A DNA stretch of 64,000 bases, taken from assembly GCF_008710035.1 (NCBI RefSeq), contig NZ_VYKI01000009.1, positions 81,111-145,110 of the forward strand. The letters run 5' to 3'. Origin of the DNA: Stenotrophomonas cyclobalanopsidis. GTDB lineage: Bacteria; Pseudomonadota; Gammaproteobacteria; Xanthomonadales; Xanthomonadaceae. This document shows, one piece after another, positions 1-7,069 of the stretch (position 1 is its first letter; every line of letters starts with the position of its first letter). Both the position numbers and the translations under genes were made by a program. The notes beneath the pieces were generated by a model. That model ran no database searches. It was not told the origin of the DNA and saw only the letters and a list, made by a program, of their open reading frames with translations.

Positions 1-358
1 ACCTGGTAACTGCCGCCACCCTCGGCACGGAACGCGACAGCAACGTCGCCGCCCTCGTAGTGGGTGCGGCTGCGGGCCACCACCTTGCCGTCGTGGAAGA
101 CGGTCATCGCGCCGCGTAGGGTGCCGGTCAACGTGATGCCGACGCGCTGCTTGTCCTGCACGGTGATCTGGTACAGCTGATGGCGGCTGCCGTTGTTGAA
201 GTTCATGCCGCTGCGCGCCGTGATCTCGCCGGACACCGGCCTGTCGAACTGCAGCACGGGCACCCTGCCCGCCGGCTCGGCCGGGCCGGTACGGTACGGT
301 TGCAGCCTGCCACGGACAGCAGCGTGGCGATGGCCAGCGCGATTGCGGTGGTACGCAT
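1..358 (-). pseudogene. Lipoprotein gene broken by a 5-bp duplication (3' end outside the window)
   Basis: The start at 358 opens a clear lipoprotein signal peptide: MRTTAIALAIATLLSVAGC, with lipobox SVAGC. That frame then turns to Arg/Cys-rich nonsense and stops at 203-205. A sensible mature domain (VLQFDRPVSGEITARSG, then an LYQITVQDKQRVG stretch) continues to the window edge one frame away, with no start codon of its own in the preceding codons. The switch falls at a tandem 5-bp unit (ACGGT twice on the + strand, 291-300); deleting one unit joins both halves in frame. The mature part looks like a small beta domain of the pre-peptidase C-terminal type, though this is only a resemblance. It may be a pseudogene, a phase-variable gene or a sequencing error. 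Confidence 0.7.
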
Positions 359-494
359 TGGGATTCTCCATGGCCTTTGCGGAAAGCCCTGGCGCACAGG
401 CCCTGCGCAGGGGAGCAGCAACGATACCCACAAAAGCAGACGCCGGCATGATGCCGGCGCCTGCGGTGTTACCTCATGCGGGGAAGCAGGCGGC

Positions 495-1499
495 TCAGCC
501 GTTCCACTTGCCCAGCGCGGCCAGGCCGTTGTCCTTGGCGCGCTCGTACACGGTCTTCTGTGCAGCGGCGTAGTTGCCCTTCATGTCCTTGGCCCACAGC
601 TTCAGCGCGGCCTGCTGCATGGCGCGGCCGTAGGAGAAGCTCAGCGGCCACGGCAGGTTGCCCAGCTGGTTCATCGCGTTCAGGTGCTCGGTCGACTGCT
701 CGTCGGTCTGGCCACCGGACAGGAACACCACGCCCGGCAGGATCGCCGGCACGGTGCTCTTCAGGCACATCACGGTGGACTCGGCCACTTCCTCGACATC
801 GGCCTGCTCATCGCAGCCCTTGCCGGAGATGACCATCGAGGCCTTCAGGATGGTGCCTTCCAGCAGCACGTTCTGCTGGTACAGCGCATCGAACAGCGAA
901 CGCAGGGTGGCTTCAGTGACTTCGTAGCAGGTCTCGATGTCGTGGTCGCCGTCCATGATCACTTCCGGCTCGACCATCGGCACCAGGCCGCATTCCTGGC
1001 ACAGGGCGGCATAGCGGGCCAGCGCATGGGCGTTGGACTCGATGCAGGTGCCCGACGGGGTGTTGTCGCCGATATTGATGACCGCACGCCACTTGGCGAA
1101 GCGCGCACCCAGCTTGTAGTACTCCTGCAGGCGCTCACGCAGGCCGTCGAGGCCTTCGGTGACCAGCTCGCCCGGGCAGCCGGCCAGCGGATGTGCACCC
1201 TTGTCCACCTTGATGCCCGGAATCATGCCGTGGTCGGCCATGTACTTGGCGAACGGCACGCCGTCCTTGGTCGACTGGCGGATGGTTTCGTCGTACAGGA
1301 TGGCGCCGGAAATGTGCTCGTTGAGCTTCGGCGTGGTCAGCAGCAGCTCGCGGTAGGCACGACGGTTCTCCTCGGTGTTCTCGATACCGACGCCGGCGAA
1401 ACGCTTGGCGATGGTAGCGGTGGATTCGTCGATCGCGATGATGCCCTTGCCCGGGGCGACCATGGCCTGGGCGGTTTCAGCCAGCTGTTCGATGCTCAT
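495..1499 (-). CDS. fba: Class I fructose-bisphosphate aldolase
   Basis: Cleaves fructose 1,6-bisphosphate to glyceraldehyde 3-phosphate and dihydroxyacetone phosphate in glycolysis, and runs in reverse in gluconeogenesis; cytosolic. The 334-residue protein is of the animal/plant-like class I family. GKGIIAIDEST lies near residues 18-27, KWR (Lys137) near 137-139, and the Schiff-base lysine is Lys219 in LLEGTILKASMV. The start at 1499 gives MSIEQLAETAQ and the usual length; the longer upstream reading has no family support. It lies downstream of pyruvate kinase on the same strand with a gap of about 280 bp containing hairpins, so it probably has its own transcription signals. Confidence 0.96.
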   Translation of the reverse strand: MSIEQLAETAQAMVAPGKGIIAIDESTATIAKRFAGVGIENTEENRRAYRELLLTTPKLNEHISGAILYDETIRQSTKDGVPFAKYMADHGMIPGIKVDKGAHPLAGCPGELVTEGLDGLRERLQEYYKLGARFAKWRAVINIGDNTPSGTCIESNAHALARYAALCQECGLVPMVEPEVIMDGDHDIETCYEVTEATLRSLFDALYQQNVLLEGTILKASMVISGKGCDEQADVEEVAESTVMCLKSTVPAILPGVVFLSGGQTDEQSTEHLNAMNQLGNLPWPLSFSYGRAMQQAALKLWAKDMKGNYAAAQKTVYERAKDNGLAALGKWNG

Positions 1500-1661
1500 G
1501 TATTTCCTGTGGCGGGTGCGGGAAAAACGTAAGTATAGCCCCGCTGCCCGTTGCCTCGCCGTCGAGGACAGGATGGAAACGCTTCCATGTCTGCGCAGGA
1601 CAGACATTGACCCTTGCGGACTGAGCGTGGGTACCACGCAAACCCGTATGCCGGGACGAGT

Positions 1662-1680
1662 GCCCCCTGAGTCAGGGGGC
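1662..1680. terminator. Short GC-rich palindrome between pyk and fba
   Basis: GCCCCCTGA and TCAGGGGGC face each other around a single base. No U-tract follows on either strand, so a terminator role is uncertain. It may be a processing or pause hairpin. Confidence 0.4.
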
Positions 1681-1721
1681 GGCCGCGCAGCGGCGGGGGT
1701 CTGGATGCTGGTAAGAAGGGG

Positions 1722-1748
1722 CCCACGATCTGCACAGCAGATCGTGGG
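1722..1748 (-). terminator. Hairpin downstream of pyruvate kinase
   Basis: An 11-bp perfect stem (CCCACGATCTG / CAGATCGTGGG) with a 5-base loop lies 30 bp after the pyk stop. There is no clear U-run, so it is a probable transcript 3' end or stabilising structure and not a textbook intrinsic terminator. Confidence 0.5.
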
Positions 1749-1777
1749 GCGGCAGCGCGCATGCGATGGCGCGTACC

Positions 1778-3244
1778 TTACAGATCGCCCAGGCCGCTGG
1801 CACGCCCGTCCTGGCCCACTTCCAGCAGGCGCAGCGTATTGGTGGCGCCGTGGGTTTCCATGTGCTCGCCGCTGGTGAACACGACGCGGTCACCGGCCTG
1901 CAGCAGGTCCGATTCCACCAGCAGGCGGATGCTGCCGCGTGCGGCTTCGCGCGGGGTCAGGCCACGGCTGTCGAAGTTGATCGGGTAAACATCGCGCATC
2001 AACGCCATCTGGCGGCGGGCGCCGTCATGGCGGGTCACCGCGAACACCGGTGCCTTGGCGCGGAAGCGCGACAGGTAACGGGCGGTACCACCGGATTCGG
2101 TCATCGCCACGATGGCACGCACGCCCACGTGCTGCGACAGGAACATGGTGGCCATGGCGATGGCCTGGTCGGCACGCTCCAGGTTGCGCGGCGAGGCGTT
2201 GAAGTCGGTTTCGGTCTGGAACTGGCGCTCGGCGCCCAGGCAGATGCGGGCCATCGCTTCGACTGCCTTCACCGGGTAGGCACCGGCGGCGGTTTCGGCC
2301 GACAGCATCACCGCATCGGTACCGTCGATGACCGAGTTGGCCACGTCCAGCACTTCGGCACGGGTCGGGATCGGGCTTTCCACCATCGACTGCAGCATCT
2401 GCGTCGCAGTGATCACTACCTTGTTCTGCGCCAGCGAGGCCTTGATGATCTTCTTCTGCAGGCCCGGCAGCTCGGCATCGCCGATTTCCACGCCGAGGTC
2501 GCCACGGGCCACCATCACCACGTCACTGGCTTCGACGATTTCTTCCAGGTTCTCGATGGCTTCGGTGCGCTCGATCTTGGACACCAGCGCGGCGTAGCAG
2601 CCGTGCGATTCGGCGATCTGGCGGGCATCGTTCATGTCCTGCGCGTTGCGGCAGAAGGACACGGCGATGAAGTCGACGCCGATCTTGGCGACGATGCCGA
2701 TCAGTTCCTTGTCGCGCTCGGTCAGCGCGCCCAGCGACAGGCCACCGCCCTGCTTGTTCAGGCCCTTGCGGTCGGACAGCGCGCCATCGTTGAGCACGGT
2801 GTTGATGATGCGCTCGCCCTGCACTTCAACCACCTGCAGCTGCATCAGGCCATCGTCGAGCAGCAGCACATCGCCCGGGCCCACGTCCTGCGGCAGGCCG
2901 AGGTAGCTCACGCCCACCTGGCTGGCATCGCCCGGGCCGGCGTTGTCGCTGGCGATCAGGTCGAAGCGGTCACCGGCCTTCAGGTACACCTTGCCTTCGG
3001 CAAAGCGCTCGATGCGGATCTTCGGGCCCGGCAGGTCGGCCAGGATGCCCACTTCCACGCCCACGCGGGCTGCGGCCGCGCGGACGTCGGCGGCGCGCTT
3101 GGCCTGGCCGGACGGGTCACCGTGGCTGAAGTTGAGGCGAACCACGTTCACGCCTGCGCGGAACAGATCCTCCAGCACGCCCGGCGGGTCGGTCGCCGGA
3201 CCGAGGGTGGCTAGGATCTTGGTGCGACGCTGACGCTCGAACAT
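1778..3244 (-). CDS. pyk: Pyruvate kinase
   Basis: Transfers phosphate from phosphoenolpyruvate to ADP, the last step of glycolysis. The 488-residue protein begins with the catalytic barrel (KILATLGPATDPPG near residues 9-22; VVRLNFSHGDP). It carries the substrate and metal-binding MVARGDLGVEIGDAELP segment, the TATQMLQSM region and a C-terminal regulatory domain. The length is typical of bacterial PykA/PykF types. It sits between the HAD phosphatase/pgk pair and the aldolase on the same strand, forming a lower-glycolysis cluster. The start at 3244 gives MFERQRRTKI directly before the conserved core. Confidence 0.96.
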   Translation of the reverse strand: MFERQRRTKILATLGPATDPPGVLEDLFRAGVNVVRLNFSHGDPSGQAKRAADVRAAAARVGVEVGILADLPGPKIRIERFAEGKVYLKAGDRFDLIASDNAGPGDASQVGVSYLGLPQDVGPGDVLLLDDGLMQLQVVEVQGERIINTVLNDGALSDRKGLNKQGGGLSLGALTERDKELIGIVAKIGVDFIAVSFCRNAQDMNDARQIAESHGCYAALVSKIERTEAIENLEEIVEASDVVMVARGDLGVEIGDAELPGLQKKIIKASLAQNKVVITATQMLQSMVESPIPTRAEVLDVANSVIDGTDAVMLSAETAAGAYPVKAVEAMARICLGAERQFQTETDFNASPRNLERADQAIAMATMFLSQHVGVRAIVAMTESGGTARYLSRFRAKAPVFAVTRHDGARRQMALMRDVYPINFDSRGLTPREAARGSIRLLVESDLLQAGDRVVFTSGEHMETHGATNTLRLLEVGQDGRASGLGDL

Positions 3245-3379
3245 GGTGACTGGGCCTCTCCCGTTAAAGGTGGGAAATTAGCACATCCTTCACGCCCCAT
3301 GTATACGGTTACAGCCTTGGCGCGCCTGACTCTGCGGGACATCGAACGGACATGTTCCGGACATAGGCTGGCCGAGGCC

Positions 3380-3441
3380 CGCCGGGCATGGCCCGGCGCT
3401 ACCTGTCGATCCGCCCCGGTAGCGCCGGGCCATGCCCGGCG
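3380..3441. repeat. SMAG-type REP pair, tail to tail
   Basis: Two palindromes built on GCCGGGC-ATG-GCCCGGC face each other, each with its GTAG terminus inward (CTAC at 3399-3402, GTAG at 3419-3422). The pair lies between the HAD phosphatase end and the pyk start. This is the commonest REP type in the window. Confidence 0.85.
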
Positions 3442-3458
3442 ACCGGGAGCGCCAAAAC

Positions 3459-4127
3459 TCAGGCCAGCAGGGCCAGCAACTGCGCCGGTTCGCGGGCCAG
3501 GTGGCTGGCACCGGCCTCGGTCAGCTCGGCTTCGCCACCGAAGCCCCACAGCACGCCCACGTTGCGCAGGCCGTGGTGGCGCGCGCCTTCGATGTCCATG
3601 CGGCGGTCGCCGATCATCCAGCACTGCGCCGGTTGCAGCTGCAGGCGCTGCAGCGCCTCGCCGACCAGCTGCGGCTTGCTGCTGCGCGAACCATCCGGCG
3701 TCGAACCGATCACCTCGTCGAACAGGCTGCCGAACGGCAGGTGCTCGACGATGCGCCGCGCGTGCGGCTCGTTCTTGGCGGTCACCACGGCCAGGCGGTG
3801 GCCGCGACCGTGCAGCGCGCGCACGGTCGCTTCGATGTCCGGGTAAATGGTGTGCTCACGCCAGCCTTCCACGTCGAAACGCTCGCGGTAGAAGGCCACG
3901 GCCTCCTCCACCCGCACGTCGTCGCCGAACAGCGGGCCGAAGGTGGTGCGCAGCGACGGCCCGATCCAGCCCAGCAGGGTTTCCTGCGGCGGCACCGGGT
4001 GGCCCATCTTCTGCAGCGCATAGGCGATGCAGGTGGTGATGCCCACTTCCGAATCGATCAGGGTGCCATCCATGTCGAAGAAGAGCGTTGCACGCTCTTC
4101 TCCGTCAGCACGCACGTTGGCGCTCAT
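3459..4127 (-). CDS. HAD-superfamily phosphatase, phosphoglycolate phosphatase-like
   Basis: A 222-residue haloacid dehalogenase hydrolase. Motif I is [12 protein letters not shown] (nucleophile Asp near residue 18), motif II lies in [10 protein letters not shown], the lysine motif is in [11 protein letters not shown], and motif IV is [12 protein letters not shown]. It probably dephosphorylates phosphoglycolate or another small phosphate ester; the exact substrate cannot be read from sequence. Its ATG overlaps the pgk stop by four bases (ATGA), so translation is coupled to phosphoglycerate kinase. That context suggests repair or clean-up of damaged or side-product glycolytic phosphates. Confidence 0.85.
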   Translation of the reverse strand: MSANVRADGEERATLFFDMDGTLIDSEVGITTCIAYALQKMGHPVPPQETLLGWIGPSLRTTFGPLFGDDVRVEEAVAFYRERFDVEGWREHTIYPDIEATVRALHGRGHRLAVVTAKNEPHARRIVEHLPFGSLFDEVIGSTPDGSRSSKPQLVGEALQRLQLQPAQCWMIGDRRMDIEGARHHGLRNVGVLWGFGGEAELTEAGASHLAREPAQLLALLA

Positions 4128-5299
4128 GCGCCGCGTGCGGCCAGCGCAGCCACGGCCGGCAGGGTCTTGCCTTCCAGGAATTCCAGGAACGCGCCGCCAC
4201 CGGTGGAGATGTAGCTGACATCACCGGCGATATCGAACTTGTCGACGGCCGCCAGGGTGTCGCCGCCACCGGCGATCGAGAACGCCTTGGAGCTGGCGAT
4301 GGCACGGGCCAGTGCTTCGGTGCCCTTGCTGAAGGCCTCGAACTCGAACACGCCGACCGGGCCGTTCCAGACCACGGTGCCGGCCTTCTCGATCAGCTGC
4401 GCGTACTGCGCGGCGGTCTGCGGGCCGATGTCCAGGATCAGGTCATCTTCGGCCACGGCGTCGACGGCCTTCACTTCGGCGGCGGCATCGGGCAGGAACT
4501 GCTTGGCGGTGACGACGTCCACCGGCAGCGGAATGGCCGCGCCACGTGCCTGCGCATCGGCCACGATCTTCTTCGCGGTATCCAGCAGGTCCGGTTCGTA
4601 CAGCGACTTGCCCACCTTGTAGCCGGCGGCGGCGATGAAGGTGTTGGCGATGCCGCCACCGACGATCAGCTGGTCGACCTTGCCGACCAGGTTGGCCAGC
4701 AGTTCCAGCTTGGTGCTGACCTTGCTGCCGGCGACGATGGCCAGCAGCGGCTTGGCCGGTGCGTCCAGCGCCTTGGCCAGCGCGTCCAGCTCGGCCATCA
4801 GCAGCGGGCCACCGGCGGCGACCGGGGCGAAACGGATGACGCCGTGGGTGGAGGCCTGGGCGCGGTGTGCGGTACCGAAGGCATCCATCACGAACACGTC
4901 GCAGAGCGCGGCGTACTGCTTGGACAGGGCTTCGTCATCCTTGCCCTCGCCGACGTTCATGCGGCAGTTTTCCAGCAGCACCAGCTGGCCCGGCTGCACA
5001 TCGACGCCGTCGACCCAGTCGCGCACCAGCGGAACCTCGCGGCCCAGCAGCTCGGACAGGCGTGCGGCGACCGGCGCCAGCGAGTCGGCTTCGCTCCACA
5101 CGCCCTCCTTCGGGCGGCCCAGGTGCGAGGTGACCATGACGGCGGCACCCTGCTCCAGCGCGCGCTTGAGCGTCGGCAGCGAAGCGGTGATGCGCTGTTC
5201 GGAGGTGATGCGGCCATTCTCGATCGGCACGTTCAGATCCTGGCGGATCAACACGCGCTTGCCGGAGAGGTCGAGGTCGGTCATGCGGACGATGGACAT
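4124..5299 (-). CDS. pgk: Phosphoglycerate kinase
   Basis: Transfers phosphate from 1,3-bisphosphoglycerate to ADP; cytosolic, monomeric. The 391-residue protein starts [19 protein letters not shown], matching the family's N-terminus. [11 protein letters not shown] (substrate site), [11 protein letters not shown] and the nucleotide-binding [13 protein letters not shown] near the C-terminus are all present. The frame stays open upstream of 5299, but that translation reads through a REP palindrome and is unlike any Pgk, so 5299 was chosen. It is first in a coupled pair with the HAD phosphatase, with pyk and fba following on the same strand. Confidence 0.96.
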   Translation of the reverse strand: MSIVRMTDLDLSGKRVLIRQDLNVPIENGRITSEQRITASLPTLKRALEQGAAVMVTSHLGRPKEGVWSEADSLAPVAARLSELLGREVPLVRDWVDGVDVQPGQLVLLENCRMNVGEGKDDEALSKQYAALCDVFVMDAFGTAHRAQASTHGVIRFAPVAAGGPLLMAELDALAKALDAPAKPLLAIVAGSKVSTKLELLANLVGKVDQLIVGGGIANTFIAAAGYKVGKSLYEPDLLDTAKKIVADAQARGAAIPLPVDVVTAKQFLPDAAAEVKAVDAVAEDDLILDIGPQTAAQYAQLIEKAGTVVWNGPVGVFEFEAFSKGTEALARAIASSKAFSIAGGGDTLAAVDKFDIAGDVSYISTGGGAFLEFLEGKTLPAVAALAARGA

Positions 5300-5496
5300 G
5301 GGCAACTCTTTGGCTCGGGGACAGGATGCCGGTGTACGGCAGACGGGCATTGTATCGGGTGGCGATGCCTGCGGCAGGCAGAGGCGCAGAGCAACAGCAA
5401 CAGCCCGCATGGCCGGCTCTGGGTTGTCCGTGCGGGGCCAGGGCGGTGTGGGTGGCAAAGCCAAGAGCGGTTTCTGATGTCGAATGGAGAAGGAAT

Positions 5497-5562
5497 GTAG
5501 AGCCGAGCCCATGCTCGGCTGGAGGTTTCGCGCAGAGCAGCCGAGCGTGGGCTCGGCTCTAC
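5497..5562. repeat. SMAG-type REP inverted pair upstream of pgk
   Basis: GTAGAGCCGAGCCCATGCTC begins at 5497 and its inverted partner ends in GGCTCGGCTCTAC at 5562, with GTAG termini outward. The two arms could fold into one long cruciform or hairpin. Confidence 0.85.
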
Positions 5563-5628
5563 AAAGAGCGCCTAGCCAATTCACGGCGTCCCCCAGACAA
5601 CCCACCCGCCCGGCCTACCTCGCAAGGC

Positions 5629-5652
5629 CAGTCGACTAACAGTCGACTCTAC
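5629..5652 (-). repeat. Single REP of the GTCGACT variety
   Basis: CAGTCGACTAACAGTCGACT followed by CTAC: a 10-bp inverted repeat with the GTAG terminus on the minus strand. It is a different sequence family from its neighbour at 5497. Confidence 0.75.
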
Positions 5653-5692
5653 CGACTGCCCACCCACGAGGGGCTGCGCCGTTCGCAGGACC

Positions 5693-7069
5693 CTACGCCG
5701 AAGGCGCAGGCTTCTGCCGCAGCAGGCTGACCGCCAAACCACCCACCACCAGCACGCCCAAGCCCAGCAGCGCCCACAACAACCACGCCTTCCAGTCGCG
5801 CTGCGGCTTCAACGCCGCGTCGCCAGCCAGCGTCTCCGGCGCGCCTTCCAGCCGCGCCAGCGTCGGCTGCCACGACGGGTCGTTGCGCTGGCGCAGTTCC
5901 TCGATCAGCACCGCGATCGGTGCTTCGGCGCGGCGTGCGGTGGCGCTGCCCACGGCCAGCGCGTACGGCGCCGCGCCCTGGCTCAGGAACACCATCACTT
6001 CTGGCTGATAGCCCAGGCGCAGGGTCGGTGCCGTGGCCGTTTCCGCCGGGCTGGCCACCAACTTCCAGTAGCGGTCACGCCAGGGGCCGCCCAGTGACTG
6101 CGCGGCCGACTGCTGGCGCTGGCCCGCGGCGCCCTGCTGCACCTGGTAGGCGATCCACGGCGCGCTGCGGCGCTGCCATTCGGCGCCGGGATCGTCGCGG
6201 CTGTACAGCGTCCACTGCACCAGGCTGTTGTCGGTGCTGGCCACGTCGGCCTTGCTGACCGGGAAGCGTCCATCCAGCTCGAAGGTGTATTCACCCTTGC
6301 CGGCAGCAGTGGGTTCCAGCGACAGCCACTCCCACGGCAGCGTCGCCGGCGCCGGCGGCAGTTCGGCCAGTACGCTGCGCAGGGCCGGCAGGCGCGCGTC
6401 GCCCTGCGGCAGCACGCGCAGGTAGCGTGCGTTGCCATCCACCTGCAGGCGACGCTGCAGCAGGCGCTTGCCGGCGCGCTGCAGGTCCACCAGCGGCACA
6501 TCGCGCGCGACCACGCGCCAGTGCTGCAGGTCGTCGCTGGCATCGAGCTGCACCTGCGCCTGCAGCGGTTGCCCGCTGTCGGCCCAGTCCAGCACCAGTG
6601 CCGCCAGCGGCTGCTGGCCCAGCACGCTGGCATCGATCAGCCAACCGCCCTGCCCGTTCGCCACGGCACCGCCGCCCACGCGCGCTTCGACCCGGCGCAC
6701 GCGGCCATCGGTGTCGCGCTCGGTCAGCAGCTGCAGGTCATTGCGCTGCGCCTCGGCCAACGGCGGCAGCGCGAACCACGGCAGCTCGCGCTGCACCGGT
6801 GGCTGCGCCAGCGGCTGGTCCGGAGCCAGCAGCGCGGAGGGCAACGCCTGCCCCGCGGCGTTGAACACCTGCAGGTCGCTGAGATCGGCGCTGCCGGCGC
6901 GGCGGTAGATGGCCGGCTCCAGCACCACGCGGTAGGCGCCGGACTGCGCGCTGGACAGGCTCAACGGCCACTGCTCGGCGTAGTGCGCGCGGTAGTCGGT
7001 GGCCTGCGCGGATGCGACGCCGGCCAGCGCCAGCAACATCGGCAGCAATGCCCTGCTCCACTTCTTCAT
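5693..7069 (-). CDS. DUF3999 family exported membrane-anchored protein
   Basis: A 458-residue protein of unknown function. It has an N-terminal signal peptide (MKKWSRALLPMLLALAGVASA, cut near residue 22). A large beta-rich periplasmic part includes a galactose-binding-like fold (LQVQLDASDDLQHW-type segment). One C-terminal transmembrane helix (WLLWALLGLGVLVVGGLAVSLL) follows, then a short basic tail. The start at 7069 overlaps the stop of the DUF2339 gene by four bases (ATGA), so the two are translationally coupled. That pairing is common for these two families and suggests a joint envelope function. A longer upstream reading is not supported. Confidence 0.8.
   Translation of the reverse strand: MKKWSRALLPMLLALAGVASAQATDYRAHYAEQWPLSLSSAQSGAYRVVLEPAIYRRAGSADLSDLQVFNAAGQALPSALLAPDQPLAQPPVQRELPWFALPPLAEAQRNDLQLLTERDTDGRVRRVEARVGGGAVANGQGGWLIDASVLGQQPLAALVLDWADSGQPLQAQVQLDASDDLQHWRVVARDVPLVDLQRAGKRLLQRRLQVDGNARYLRVLPQGDARLPALRSVLAELPPAPATLPWEWLSLEPTAAGKGEYTFELDGRFPVSKADVASTDNSLVQWTLYSRDDPGAEWQRRSAPWIAYQVQQGAAGQRQQSAAQSLGGPWRDRYWKLVASPAETATAPTLRLGYQPEVMVFLSQGAAPYALAVGSATARRAEAPIAVLIEELRQRNDPSWQPTLARLEGAPETLAGDAALKPQRDWKAWLLWALLGLGVLVVGGLAVSLLRQKPAPSA

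Noticed and set aside
469..768. Several frames of 90-130 codons overlapping the aldolase gene on both strands
   Set aside because: All lie within a well-supported gene and show no motifs.
4124..5605. A longer Pgk starting near 5605
   Set aside because: The extra 100 residues read through a REP palindrome and have no counterpart in the family.
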